Position numbers and translations under genes: made by a program. A stretch of 64,000 nucleotides of DNA, taken from the NCBI GenBank assembly GCA_963727545.1, contig CAVSGS010000005.1:558001-622000 (forward strand), given 5' to 3'. Below, one piece after another: positions 1 to 9,153 of the stretch. The notes beneath the pieces are model-generated. The model had not been told where the DNA came from. It worked only from the letters and a program-made list of their open reading frames with translations, and searched no databases. This DNA is from Flexifilum sp963727545. Lineage in GTDB: Bacteria > Chloroflexota > Anaerolineae > Aggregatilineales > Phototrophicaceae. The stretch's first letter is position 1, and each line of letters starts with the position of its first letter.

Positions 1-864
1 CTATCGAGGACGCTGTAGCGCCCCAGCAGGTTGCCATACTGCTGCAAATTGAACAGCCCGATGCCTAGCGTCAGCAGCAGCACCACCCCGATGCCCAATA
101 AAGCAATCGATCTGCCCCGCCGCGTAAAAATCAGCTTATACACCAGCACACTTAGCGCGATGATCAACGCCACCCAGCCCGTCAGTTTGACTAACGGTGC
201 CGCTAAGCCAAAGACGATCAAAGGGATCAATAACCTTGCCGTCAACTTAGGCGCGCGCAGCACTTTCGCGCTGAAATAGAGCGTTGCCGCCGTGACGGTC
301 AGTGCGAGCGTGTCGTTGTTGATCAGCATCATCGTCTGAAGCGTGTTCGGCTCGAAAGCAAGCAGCGCTGCCGCTACCCATGCGATTATCGCGCGGTCGG
401 GGAATAAGACGCGCGCGGTCATAGCGGTAAGGACGACCGCGACCGCCCCGAACAGCACGTTGAGCAAGCGCAGCGCGTAACCGGCGGCGACCGTCCCCTG
501 AAACGGCTGATCGTAGGCTTGATCGGTCGAATAGGTGGCAAGAATCGCGTTCGCCGCCTGACCACCGAGGCAGATCGTCGTCGGATTGATGCCATAGGGC
601 ACCGGCTGACCATTGTCGAAGGCGGCAACCACCGGCGCCGCCGACGATGAAGTAGAGCGGCGGCTGCGTCGCCTGCCGGATGTCCGCATCACCAGCCGGA
701 TAGTCATCGGGCGTCGGCAGCCGCCCCTGCGTGGTCAGGAAGCGAATGACGTTGTAGTAATCAGCTTCGTGTCCCTGCCACAGCGGAGTCAGAACGGCAT
801 GGGCAGCAGCGAGCACAAGATACAAGCTCACGAGGCTGTAAAGCAGGCGTTTGGGCGTCATCAT
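1..864 (-). pseudogene. GT39/DUF2142-like polytopic membrane glycosyltransferase, partial and frameshifted
   Basis: The product resembles ArnT/PMT-type integral membrane glycosyltransferases, which move sugars from lipid carriers on the outer membrane face; this is a resemblance in topology and short motifs only. The N-terminus after the MMTPKRLL start has one membrane helix followed by a loop with QATQPPLYF, matching the early H/QPPLY motif of that superfamily. About 75 codons in, near 629-645, the frame is lost. The neighbouring minus frame then carries on with a convincing membrane protein (PYGINPTTICLGG, LINNDTLALT, several hydrophobic helices) that runs off position 1. The 3' end is outside the window. 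A one-base indel in the GC-rich GGCGGCGCCGG stretch would restore it. It could be a sequencing error or a real pseudogene. Confidence 0.6.
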
Positions 865-1307
865 CAAGGGCGAAATAATGCTTTCGGTTGACCGAGCGCG
901 CGTCCGCGCACCGGTGCACATTATACTCGCTTGCACCTGAAGGGTGGAAAATCCGTATCTGAGGGAAATTCAAGTAACGTCACGATAGTAATCATGGAGG
1001 ATCCTCCCAGACATACACCCGTTCCCCAGTTGAACTCAGCCTCGCTATTTCGTACCAAACACGCTATACTGATTGTTATTCTTCGTGTAACGACTGCCTT
1101 CCTAGCCAAAAGTCTGTCCGTTACTTCGCTTACGGATGCGCTCGATCTCCTGAGCGTCCAAGTCGTGACTCTTCCAAACCATCTCATCATCCTGTCGCGC
1201 AGAGATAAACCAGCGCATTTCCGCAGTCATTCACACCTGCTCCATCAGTCACCCGAGGACCTAGAGACTCGTTTCATACATCGTCTTCACTTTTCAAGGG
1301 AAAGCTT
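865..1307. other. Intergenic region, no supported gene
   Basis: A plus-strand frame is open across most of this stretch, but its translation is low in recognisable structure, has no plausible ribosome binding site, and ends just past the start of the next gene. No strong hairpin or promoter was seen. It separates the glycosyltransferase remnant from the small-gene cluster. Confidence 0.4.
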
Positions 1308-1541
1308 ATGAATGAGATCGATCGCATCCAGAAACTGCTGCGAGAAACAAGAGCGGGCGAAAAAGGCTGGCAAAAAGTGTTAACTCACGCTGAGGGGAGC
1401 TACTCCAGAACGCTCGCCGAGAAAAATCTCAGCCGCCTCGCTGCTTTGCACGAGACTCTCTTGGGTCAGTTGCGGATCGCTGATACGCGGCTCCAATCCA
1501 CCATCGATCCGACGAAGCTGCATCAGCCAGCGTCGTCATGA
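1308..1541 (+). CDS. Small hypothetical protein (77 aa), helical
   Basis: I do not recognise a family. The start is supported by AAGGGA about six bases upstream of ATG. The protein is charged and almost entirely alpha-helical by eye (MNEIDRIQKLLRETRAGEKG and a second amphipathic stretch around KNLSRLAALHETLLGQL), which would suit a small coiled-coil or accessory protein. It is the first of a run of small plus-strand genes ending near 3770, next to a serine-recombinase remnant, so it may belong to a decayed integrated element. Short length keeps confidence moderate. Confidence 0.5.
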   Translation: MNEIDRIQKLLRETRAGEKGWQKVLTHAEGSYSRTLAEKNLSRLAALHETLLGQLRIADTRLQSTIDPTKLHQPASS

Positions 1542-1630
1542 TCTGAACGAGTGCTGCCGTTTTGTTCCACCAGCGAATTTCGCTGACCCGTTATCATTCC
1601 CGTCGTTCGGTCTTTCGAGAGAAGCTACTC

Positions 1631-1864
1631 ATGTCTGAAGCCCTCTACCTTCCCCACCTAGAATGGCAAGCCCTGCTCGTTCTATATCGCCAGAAAGATT
1701 GGGTATCTAGCCCGCTGCTCTCAGTGGGGTTCAAAAGAACGGCTACCGCTCTCGTGAAGCATGAGCCGCCGCTGGCAGTGTGGATAGGACACCCATCGGA
1801 TAACCGACTGCACATTACTGATGTCGGGATTGCTCTGCGCGAGGGCGAGGAGCACCTGCACTAA
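1631..1864 (+). CDS. Small hypothetical protein with winged-helix-like C-terminus (77 aa)
   Basis: The chosen ATG follows GAGAGAAG at good spacing; an upstream in-frame start at 1562 lacks a ribosome binding site. The order of elements, an N-terminal helix (LPHLEWQALLVLYRQ), a middle helix and a C-terminal strand-turn-strand ending in HITDVGIALREGE, recalls the wing of small MarR/PadR-like domains, where 'IT..G' is typical. No DNA-binding function can be claimed from this alone. It lies 89 bases after the previous small gene on the same strand and probably shares its origin. Confidence 0.5.
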   Translation: MSEALYLPHLEWQALLVLYRQKDWVSSPLLSVGFKRTATALVKHEPPLAVWIGHPSDNRLHITDVGIALREGEEHLH

Positions 1865-1926
1865 TGCCGTAGCTACGCCGTGGGGCAGCATCGCCAAGGC
1901 AGCGCACGAGAAATATAACAGCTTAT

Positions 1927-1954
1927 TTTACATTTCGAACTAAAGTGCTATAAT
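1927..1954 (+). promoter_or_regulatory. Candidate sigma70 promoter in a 465-bp gap
   Basis: TTTACA and a perfect TATAAT are separated by 16 bases. The gap 1865-2329 has no supported gene, so transcription from here would make a leader of roughly 370 bases before the next coding region at 2330, or a separate small RNA. Seen by eye; no transcript evidence. Confidence 0.45.
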
Positions 1955-2329
1955 GGATGATGAGGGTAATTTACATCAGCATTAATGATCCTCATGATTC
2001 TACTTCAGGTTTGATGGTGCCGGTTTATTCTCCGCTTCAGTCTAGGCGCGGTTTAGGCAGCTCCTGCTCATCAAACAACTACTTAGACGCCATCTGCTCC
2101 TGTGACACAATGCATGCTCGTAAGCTCCGTTGACTGAGGTGCGGTCGATCATTTCGATCTCCCACAACACCTCGATAGAGCTTGTCAGTATCCTCACCTG
2201 CTCGTAAGCAGGTTCTGCGAATTTCATCAAGACCTCGACACGATTTCGATACCGAGATTGTGTTCAGCCTAGAGTCGCTGGTCAGCCTTACGCTTTCCGC
2301 AAGTCTATTAATGAATGGATTAAAAGAGC

Positions 2330-2952
2330 ATGAAAGTCTACTTGAAAGTTATCCTCTCTTTGGTGGTAATCGTTGCAGTACTCCTTTGGGCGGTCGATTC
2401 CGTGCGCGCTGGTACCTACAGCGGAACCGATCTCAATGTGGAACTCGGAAAAGGAGCCGTGACCGTAACGAATCCCGACGCCGCTCCGGTTGACGTGCAG
2501 TTGGTCAGCGCTGGAACGCGCTCGTTCACGGTGTCCAGCTCGATTGACGGTGTATCGGGTTCCTCGACAACGCAGGGTGAAGGCACTGCTCGCACTCAGT
2601 TGTTCGAATTCGCTGCTCCCACCGGTGCCAGCGAGTTCACGGTCACACGCAGTACGAATGTGAATCTTGGTCTCGACCGCGCCGACCAAGCTGGAGGTGT
2701 ACTGTACAACCCCTCACGGAAAACGATACCCGGACAACCATCATTGCCGCCATCGTCGTCACTCTCGGCGCGCTTTATTACATTTCCCGAACGCTCAACC
2801 ATCGCTGGATTGCCCTGCTGCGCGGCAAGCCAATGCCTGAGAAGACCGCAGATCCGTCAGCAGTAAGTGCTGCAACCGGGCAAGGTGGTAGTACGCTCCG
2901 TGCCTATGGGGATAACCGCGCCGACATTTCAACGCCATCCACACCTCTATAG
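2330..2952 (+). pseudogene. Membrane-anchored hypothetical protein with a frameshift near 2705
   Basis: The N-terminus (MKVYLKVILSLVVIVAVLL) is a signal/anchor helix. A beta-rich extracytoplasmic part follows, with repeated T/S/V strands and GTDLNVELGKGAVTV. Around 2698-2712 the frame shifts: the neighbouring plus frame continues as NPLTENDTRTTIIAAIVV, giving a second membrane helix, a basic cytoplasmic flank and a Ser/Thr/Pro tail ending at a TAG at 2950-2952. Loss of one C in the CCCC run restores a protein of about 207 residues. The family is not recognised. Because the break sits in a short homopolymer, a sequencing or assembly error is as likely as real inactivation. Confidence 0.55.
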
Positions 2953-3102
2953 CTATCGCGCTTGAATCGGACATCGATGCCTGTGCGAAAGTGCAGGCAT
3001 TCGATTGCGCTGAGGAAATGCGACCGTAATTTCCATCGCTAGAACTAGCAGCGAGTCACTCATAAATTTACAGTTCCGCGTGAAGACGATGACAGGAAAC
3101 CA

Positions 3103-3411
3103 ATGCCTACCATTGCAGTTGACCAGCAAAAACAGTTCAAACTGACTGTCGTAGACGGTCTGCCCCAAGCCGCCGTCGAAATGATGGGCAAAGCCCGATG
3201 GGTGAAGTGTTGTCCGTTGTGCGGATGCACCCATCAGATTTTCGGTGTGGATGAGAGCATACCGTACACGCCGCTTTGTCAAACCCTCCCCGCCCTGTAC
3301 AACGCCCAGCAAACGAGTTGGCACCACCTCCACCCGGACGTTTCGCAATATCTGACCCTGCACTTGGTTTGGGATACGAGCAAGGAGATCGCTCACGGGA
3401 AGACCAGTTAG
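3103..3411 (+). CDS. Small putative zinc-ribbon protein (102 aa)
   Basis: The start follows AGGA about six bases upstream. Residues 36-41 contain CCPLCGC, and further Cys and His residues (THQIF, PLCQ, HHLHP) follow within 45 residues, consistent with a small metal-binding ribbon; which residues bind metal cannot be decided by eye. No family name is recognised. It lies between the frameshifted membrane protein and another small gene on the same strand, 41 bases upstream of the latter, so the two may be co-transcribed. Confidence 0.5.
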   Translation: MPTIAVDQQKQFKLTVVDGLPQAAVEMMGKARWVKCCPLCGCTHQIFGVDESIPYTPLCQTLPALYNAQQTSWHHLHPDVSQYLTLHLVWDTSKEIAHGKTS

Positions 3412-3452
3412 TCAGCAAATTGTCAGTCTCGATAAGATCAAGGAGCGATCTC

Positions 3453-3770
3453 ATGAACGATAATTCGCCTGCCAAGAAGTTTGATGCTGAAGAAGTAGGG
3501 CGTATCCACGCTCGCGAGCTGATCAACACGCTAGTAATTGAATGTCCTACTGCCGAGACATTCACCGAAGCGCGTACTCAAGCTCGGCAAGCGCTGCTCA
3601 AATTGCTCGACGCGGTTGATCCCGCCGAAGTGATTGAAACGGCTCGGACGAATGCTACTACGGAAGGAAGGCGGCGGGGCTATACCGACGAGAGTATACA
3701 GCGCCAGAAAGATCGCGGTAGTAAGCAAGATCCGCTCTTTCCTCCTGATCGACCAAAGCACTGGGACTAA
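3453..3770 (+). CDS. Small hypothetical protein (105 aa), acidic and helical
   Basis: The ATG at 3453 follows AGGAG with normal spacing; the longer in-frame start at 3276 would overlap the previous gene and has no ribosome binding site. The protein is mainly helical (FTEARTQARQALLKLLDAV, VIETARTNATTEGRRRGY) with a charged tail KDRGSKQDPLFPPDRPKHWD. No family is recognised. Its position in a run of short genes close to a recombinase fragment suggests mobile-element cargo. Confidence 0.5.
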   Translation: MNDNSPAKKFDAEEVGRIHARELINTLVIECPTAETFTEARTQARQALLKLLDAVDPAEVIETARTNATTEGRRRGYTDESIQRQKDRGSKQDPLFPPDRPKHWD

Positions 3771-3834
3771 CGCGATTTATGAGGCGATGGTCACCGCCGC
3801 GCTTACGCCGCGCCTCGTCCAACAAGTGCAGCCG

Positions 3835-3979
3835 CTACATGATGTGCCCGATCCATTGCGAGTCGCCCGTCTTCTCGACCGGTTGACCGAGTAACTGTGC
3901 GACCTTCTCGCGCAGCGCTCCTGCCTTGATCCAAATCATGCTGCTCTGTACGTAGCTCAATCTCGGTTTGCAGCCACAT
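3835..3979 (-). other. Possible minus-strand coding remnant, broken between two frames
   Basis: One minus frame reads MWLQTEIELRTEQHDLDQG from 3979, and an overlapping frame reads MIWIKAGALREKVAQLLGQP to a TAG at 3835, ending DSQWIGHIM. Both halves look protein-like and join at about 3937, as if one small gene were frameshifted or two genes overlap. It lies directly downstream of the recombinase stump on the same strand. Low certainty. Confidence 0.25.
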
Positions 3980-4181
3980 CTTGGCTTGATTGAGCGTTTC
4001 CTGCGCCGTTTCGATGGTTGTCGTTGACAGCCTTCAGAAAAGAAAAAGGCGGATGCAGTTCCAAATTAATCGTTCCCTCGTGGTCAATCACAACCCTAGA
4101 AACGATGGGTCGCAGCAGGTCCTTTTGTTCGCTGCGGGCTTGTAGAAGCCCCGACCATAGAGCAGACTTGCCCACACTCAG
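3957..4181 (-). pseudogene. C-terminal fragment of a large serine recombinase (integrase)
   Basis: The translation contains SEQKDLLRPIVSRVVIDHEG followed by INLELHPPFSFL. The pattern 'll..lv.rVvid..g.i.lel.PPF..l' is the usual C-terminal end of large serine recombinases, which integrate and excise phages and conjugative elements. The catalytic resolvase domain and zinc ribbon are absent. Upstream on this strand the frame is closed by a TAG and the next gene is an unrelated LacI regulator, so only the last sixty or so residues remain. It points to a lost or eroded element between about 1.3 and 4.2 kb. Confidence 0.6.
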
Positions 4182-4187
4182 CTACGG

Positions 4188-5219
4188 TTATTCAGCGCTA
4201 CGAGTTGCGCCACACGATTCGCGGACGATCAACTCACTGTACACAATCGTTTTGACCGGAATCGTATCTTCACCCTGAATGAGGCGGTGGAGTTTCTGGA
4301 GCGCCAGCACCCCCATGTCGAACTTGGGAATGTTGACAGTCGTTAGAGGGGGACGGGTGTAGGCGCTTTCCAGTGTATTGTCGATACTCGCAATCGCGAT
4401 GTCGTCCGGGATTTTCAAGCCAACCTCTCGAATCGCTTCCATTGCCCCAAACGCCGTCTTGTCACTGATGGCAATCACCGCCGTCGGATATTCAGCTTGT
4501 GCGAGAATTTCCTTCATCTGGATATACCCTTTTAGGGGATGTCCAGAAACCGGTTTTGGCATCCATACCGGCGGGATCAGCAAACCAGCTTCCGCCAGCG
4601 CAGCCATTGATCCACGAAAACGGTCGACTAAGCTGCTGTACTTCGGCGGACCCTGAAGCAATGCGATCTTACGATGACCGAGATTGAGCAGATGCCGGGT
4701 CACCTGATACCCTGCCATGAAATTGTCGCCGAGGACGCCGGGGAGACGCTGCTCGTCGAGGTGGTTTTCCACCAGCACAATCGGTACGCTCAAACGCTCC
4801 AGTTGGATCACCATTTCGGGGGTGATGTCGCCATCGTTGGCAATGGCAAACCCGGAAACCTTCTGCGCAAATCCGCGTTTCATGACGTCGACGTTTCTGG
4901 TCGACCGCTCGAACATTGAGAGGACGACGTTGTACCCCATACGCTGTGCTTCGGTTTGGAAACCCCGGATGATTTCACCATAGAACACGTCGCTAATGAC
5001 TGGAATGGAGTTTTGTTCGATCAACAACCCGACCGCTTCGTTATGATCGGTGTTAACAGTGGGTTTCACTTTGTAGTTGAGGTCAGAAATCGTTGACCAC
5101 ACCCGCTGAGCAGTTTCCGGGGCAATACCGGGGCGATTATGAATGACCATCCAGACCGTCGTTGGCGAAACTTGGGCGGCTTTAGCAATGTTGCGCATCG
5201 TTGGTTTCGTTTTACCCAC
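4188..5219 (-). CDS. LacI-family regulator of the arabinose unit (343 aa)
   Basis: Residues 7-55 form the LacI helix-turn-helix and hinge (MRNIAKAAQVSPTTVWMVIH, PGIAPETAQRV). The remainder is a periplasmic-binding-protein-like sensor with GFQTEAQRMGYNVVL, GHRKIALLQGP, DDIAIASIDNT and the usual C-terminal IVRESC. The gene is transcribed away from the GH51/ABC operon across about 300 bases that contain a perfect 17-bp palindrome close to its own start. The likely role is repression of the arabino-oligosaccharide operon and of itself, with an arabinose-derived inducer. The ligand is inferred from context only. Confidence 0.85.
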   Translation of the reverse strand: MGKTKPTMRNIAKAAQVSPTTVWMVIHNRPGIAPETAQRVWSTISDLNYKVKPTVNTDHNEAVGLLIEQNSIPVISDVFYGEIIRGFQTEAQRMGYNVVLSMFERSTRNVDVMKRGFAQKVSGFAIANDGDITPEMVIQLERLSVPIVLVENHLDEQRLPGVLGDNFMAGYQVTRHLLNLGHRKIALLQGPPKYSSLVDRFRGSMAALAEAGLLIPPVWMPKPVSGHPLKGYIQMKEILAQAEYPTAVIAISDKTAFGAMEAIREVGLKIPDDIAIASIDNTLESAYTRPPLTTVNIPKFDMGVLALQKLHRLIQGEDTIPVKTIVYSELIVRESCGATRSAE

Positions 5220-5231
5220 CGCCAGATCCTT

Positions 5232-5248
5232 TTTGTTTACTAAACAAA
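5232..5248. promoter_or_regulatory. Palindromic operator TTTGTTTACTAAACAAA
   Basis: This is a perfect 8+1+8 palindrome lying 13 bases upstream of the LacI start. Two related copies lie further into the same divergent intergenic region: TTGTTTACTGAACA at 5383-5396 and GTTATTTATTGAACAG at 5358-5373. Three related sites between regulator and target operon are what is expected for a repressor that controls both directions, possibly by looping. Confidence 0.6.
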
Positions 5249-5357
5249 TTCATTGTATTCGTATTCAGATTCGTTGACAAGCCTATCCAAATACCTTATT
5301 ATGAAAATTAAAGTAGTATTTTTGCTGATCTGTGTTAGAAATAGAACTGATGAACCA

Positions 5358-5396
5358 GTTATTTATTGAACAGCGTTCGCGCTTGTTTACTGAACA
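5358..5396. promoter_or_regulatory. Two degenerate copies of the arabinose operator
   Basis: GTTATTTATTGAACAG and TTGTTTACTGAACA match the TTTGTTTAC-TAAACAAA palindrome at most positions. They lie 120-160 bases upstream of the GH51 start, on the operon side of the divergent region, and are probably secondary sites for the adjacent LacI regulator. Confidence 0.4.
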
Positions 5397-5518
5397 CTTA
5401 GATTGGTGCTACCAATCTTACTCTCCCCAAACCACTCAACCGGGCGATCCTCAAACTGCGTCAATCGGAGCATTGCCGGGTCTTTACTTATTCTTTTCTC
5501 CTCAGGCGGTTATTTCCA

Positions 5519-6991
5519 ATGAATTTCATCAAAGTTGATACCAATCGTCGTTTAGGCTCTGTCGATACCAATCTATTTGGCGGTTTCGCCGAACATCTCG
5601 GTCGCTGCATTTACGGCGGCATGTACGAACCGGGCTCGCCACTCGCCGACGCGGATGGGATGCGAACCGATGTCCTCGAGGCGCTGCGGCGCTTAAGGAT
5701 GCCGATCATTCGTTACCCCGGCGGCAATTTCGTCTCCGGCTATCGCTGGATGGACGGCGTGGGACCAGTCGGCGACCGCCCGACGCGACCCGACCTTGCT
5801 TGGGAAACTCTGGAATCGAACCAGTTTGGCACGAACGAGTTTATAAAGTTCTGCCGCAAAATCAATACTGAGCCGTATCTGGTCGTCAATTGTGGCGATG
5901 GCGATATGCGCGAAGCGCGCGATTGGGTTGAATACTGCAACAGCGCTCAGAATACGGCGCTGGCGAATTTGCGCCGCCAGCACGGTTTCGATGCGCCGCA
6001 CAACGTCAAGTATTGGGGCGTCGGCAACGAGGTCGATGGCGAATGGCAAATCGGCTACAAGACGCCGCAGGAATATGCCCGCGCCTATAAGGAATTCGCC
6101 AAGGTCATGCGCTGGGTCGATCCGTCGATCAAGCTGCTGGCTTCGACGATCTCTAACTGGAATGCCGAATTCGTCGAGCGCACCCAGCTTTTGCTTGACC
6201 AAGCTTCCGACTTTATCGACTACCTCGCTATCCACTGGTACGTCGGCAATCGGGATCACGATTTCGCCAAATACATGACGAATTCCGAGTTGATCGACGA
6301 ACGTATCAGTGTCGTTGAAGGGCTGATCCGTGCGATGAAGTTGCAGCGGGGGATTCAGCGCCCGATCAAGATCGCGGTCGACGAATGGAATGTCTGGTAT
6401 CGCGCCCGCGGCGAGACTCTAGAGGAACGCAACAACCTCGAAGAAGTCTACAATCTCGAAGATGCTTTGGTCGTGGCGATGCACTTCAATGCGTTCATTC
6501 GTCACGCCGAGATGGTGAAAATGGCAAATATCGCCCAAATCGTCAACGTGATCGCGCCGATCTTCACCAATTCAGAGGGTCTGTTCTTGCAAACGATCTT
6601 CCATCCGTTCGAGCTTTACAGCAATACCTGCGGCAATATCGCGCTCGATCCCTTCTGGGAAGGCGACACCTTCTCCGGCGGTGAATACAGCGGGCTGCGA
6701 ACGCTGGACGTCTCCGCCACGCTGGATGAGGCGAAAAAATCGGTGTCGATTTACGTCGTCAACCGCAGCGAGACCGATGCGCTGGAAACCACGATTACGC
6801 TCGACAGCGCAAACTTCGCCGGAGCAGTTCAAGCATACGTCGTCAACGGACCGGACATTCGGGCGGAAAACTCATTCAATCACCCTGATACTGTGGGTGT
6901 CGTCAAGACTAATCTGAGTGCAGCGGGCAAGAGTTTCGTTTACACCTTTGAACCACACTCAGTCACGGTTCTGGTCAGTGCGATTGAGTGA
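5519..6991 (+). CDS. GH51 alpha-L-arabinofuranosidase (490 aa)
   Basis: It hydrolyses terminal alpha-L-arabinofuranosyl residues from arabino-oligosaccharides or arabinoxylan/arabinoxyloglucan fragments, EC 3.2.1.55. Family features seen: GGFAEHLGRCIYGGMYEP at the N-terminus, RYPGGNFVSGYRW near residue 65, the acid/base glutamate E171 in WGVGNEVDG, and the nucleophile E289 in AVDEWNVWY. Length is normal for GH51, with the catalytic barrel followed by a C-terminal beta-sandwich. There is no signal peptide, so it acts in the cytoplasm on imported oligosaccharides. It heads an operon with a five-gene ABC importer, divergent from a LacI regulator with shared operators. Confidence 0.93.
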   Translation: MNFIKVDTNRRLGSVDTNLFGGFAEHLGRCIYGGMYEPGSPLADADGMRTDVLEALRRLRMPIIRYPGGNFVSGYRWMDGVGPVGDRPTRPDLAWETLESNQFGTNEFIKFCRKINTEPYLVVNCGDGDMREARDWVEYCNSAQNTALANLRRQHGFDAPHNVKYWGVGNEVDGEWQIGYKTPQEYARAYKEFAKVMRWVDPSIKLLASTISNWNAEFVERTQLLLDQASDFIDYLAIHWYVGNRDHDFAKYMTNSELIDERISVVEGLIRAMKLQRGIQRPIKIAVDEWNVWYRARGETLEERNNLEEVYNLEDALVVAMHFNAFIRHAEMVKMANIAQIVNVIAPIFTNSEGLFLQTIFHPFELYSNTCGNIALDPFWEGDTFSGGEYSGLRTLDVSATLDEAKKSVSIYVVNRSETDALETTITLDSANFAGAVQAYVVNGPDIRAENSFNHPDTVGVVKTNLSAAGKSFVYTFEPHSVTVLVSAIE

Positions 6992-7121
6992 TCAATCGAA
7001 AGCGAGGAGAAAGGTGAACATTCGGAGGTAAGGGAGGCTACCGGCAGCGTCGAGCCGACTCAACGAATAATCGCGCAGCACATAAATTGGATAGCTAGTT
7101 TTTTTATCTCGGAGGAAAAGA

Positions 7122-9065
7122 ATGCCTAAGAATGGTTTTTCAAGACGTGATTTCTTGAAGCAAGCCGCCGTCGTCTCTGCGGCAGGCGCGCTTCCCCCGC
7201 AGTTGCTGGGAATGCCGCGAGCGGGACTCCTCGCAGCGCAGGTTGAGGAAGTCGCACCGGGCGTCCCGCGTAATGAGTGCATCATCCTCGAAAACCCGAC
7301 CGGAACCGTCCTGCCCGCCGACGACTTCAACCGCTGGCGGAGCGGCTCCAACACCTATTCGACTGGCTTCCAGCAGCTGGCGCTGGATGCGCTGTGGTAC
7401 ATCGACCCGGATGCGGGCGTCGACGGCGTGTGGGACAATGCTCTCGCCGCTGAAAAGCCGATCTACAACGAAGACTACACCCAGATGACCGTCAAGCTGC
7501 GCGAAGGTCTGTACTGGAGCGACGGCGTCGAGTTCACGGGCGATGACCTGTTCTACACCGTCGATGTGCAGATGAAGACGCCGGGGTTCAACTCTACCGG
7601 TCTGTTCAATGGCAATATCGACCACATGGAACAACCCGATAAATACACGGTTGTCTTCTATCTGAAAGCCCCGAACTCGCGCTTCCACTCCGCTTTCACC
7701 GTGCGCTGGGGCGCTGTCTTCATGATGCCGAAGCACATTTTCGAAGCGCAGGAAGATCCGCTGGCTTACACCTTCTATCCGCCGGTCAGTCTCGGTGCCT
7801 ATACGCTCAAAGACCTCGACCCGAATGGCAAGTGGTTCCTATGGGAGCGCCGTGAAGACTGGCAGCGGACTTCGGTCGCCCGCCTCGGTGAGCCGATGAT
7901 CAAGTACGCCATGTACATTGACCCGGGTCCGTCGGACAAGCGCGTGATCGCCCAAACTGCTCATCAACTGGACGTAATCCACGACTGCACGCCCGAGGGA
8001 CGGATCACTTTGGCGCGGAACAGCCCGACCTCGGTCGGTTGGTTCCCCTCGTTCCCGTGGGCGCACCCGGATCCGACGCTGCCGGCGGTCATTTACAATA
8101 ACGAAGTCCCCGGTTTGGACAAGCGGGAAGTTCGTTGGGCGCTGACACTGGCAATCGATATCGTTCAAGTGGCGATGGCTTCCTATCGCGGTGCCGCCAC
8201 CATCTCGGCGATCCACGTCCCGCCGACCGGCATGTACCCGCATTACTATCACGAGCCGCTGGAGTCGTGGTTGAATGACTTCACCATCAAGGTTGGTGGC
8301 GAAGACTACAAGCCTTACGACCCGACCGCCGCTCAGCGGATTGCCGACACCGCCCGTCAGTCGTTGGGTGACTTGGTGCCGACCGATCCTGACACCATCA
8401 AGCAGTATATTGGCGCCGGTTGGTGGAAAAATGACCTTGTGGCGGCGGAGCAGTTGATGCTCGACGCTGGGATGCAGAAGGTCAACGGCAAGTGGGCGCT
8501 GCCGGACGGCTCGCCGTTCCGCGTACCGCTCATGAGCATGAACGAAACCAACCCGACGATGAACCGCGCCGCGGCGATGGTGGTCGAGAACTGGGCAGCC
8601 TTCGGCATTGATACCAGCCTCAATTCGCAGGCGAATCCGTGGTCAATCATGACCTCCGGTGAGTATAGTGCCAACCTCGCGTGGACGATTGAAACTTGGG
8701 GTGGTGATCCTGACCTGTTCTTCTTCCTCCAGTTCTGGCACTCCAAATTCTATGTGCCGAGCGGCGAGAACTCGGCGGGCAGCAACAGTATGCGCTGGAA
8801 GAATCCGGAACTCGACAGCATTATTGAGCAGATTCAGCAGATTTCGTTCGACGATCCCAAGGGCATCGAGTTGGGTCAGCAGTTCGTCAAGCTTGCCGCG
8901 CAGGAAATGCCGATCACCCCGTTGATGGCGTACAACGTGTTCACGACCATGGACACCACGTACTTCAACGGGTATCCATCGGTTGACGATCCGTACACCG
9001 ATCCGGTGCCGAACTGGGCGAATACCAAGTACATGTTCATTAAGCTCAAGCCCGCTCAGGCGTGA
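7122..9065 (+). CDS. Family 5 extracellular substrate-binding protein, Tat-exported (647 aa)
   Basis: This is the solute receptor of a DppA/OppA-type ABC importer. The N-terminus has the twin-arginine motif SRRDFLK followed by a hydrophobic stretch, indicating folded export by Tat. The SBP_bac_5 fold is supported by size and by motifs such as MTVKLREGLYWSDGVEFTGDDLFYT and KDLDPNGKWF. Although the family is best known for peptides, its place directly after a GH51 arabinofuranosidase suggests arabino-oligosaccharides, as for several family 5 receptors in carbohydrate operons. The start is preceded by GGAGGAAAAGA, a strong ribosome binding site. Confidence 0.88.
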   Translation: MPKNGFSRRDFLKQAAVVSAAGALPPQLLGMPRAGLLAAQVEEVAPGVPRNECIILENPTGTVLPADDFNRWRSGSNTYSTGFQQLALDALWYIDPDAGVDGVWDNALAAEKPIYNEDYTQMTVKLREGLYWSDGVEFTGDDLFYTVDVQMKTPGFNSTGLFNGNIDHMEQPDKYTVVFYLKAPNSRFHSAFTVRWGAVFMMPKHIFEAQEDPLAYTFYPPVSLGAYTLKDLDPNGKWFLWERREDWQRTSVARLGEPMIKYAMYIDPGPSDKRVIAQTAHQLDVIHDCTPEGRITLARNSPTSVGWFPSFPWAHPDPTLPAVIYNNEVPGLDKREVRWALTLAIDIVQVAMASYRGAATISAIHVPPTGMYPHYYHEPLESWLNDFTIKVGGEDYKPYDPTAAQRIADTARQSLGDLVPTDPDTIKQYIGAGWWKNDLVAAEQLMLDAGMQKVNGKWALPDGSPFRVPLMSMNETNPTMNRAAAMVVENWAAFGIDTSLNSQANPWSIMTSGEYSANLAWTIETWGGDPDLFFFLQFWHSKFYVPSGENSAGSNSMRWKNPELDSIIEQIQQISFDDPKGIELGQQFVKLAAQEMPITPLMAYNVFTTMDTTYFNGYPSVDDPYTDPVPNWANTKYMFIKLKPAQA

Positions 9066-9153
9066 CCTCGACACTAGATTGCGCCGACTTCGAGTTAATG
9101 CGAAGATAGTGAAAGCGATATTCGAGGCAAGCCAGCAGTAGCAACGTCCAACG

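Noticed and set aside
931..1311. Open plus-strand frame of 126 codons
   Set aside because: No ribosome binding site, no recognisable motif or hydrophobic pattern, and it overlaps the next gene's start.
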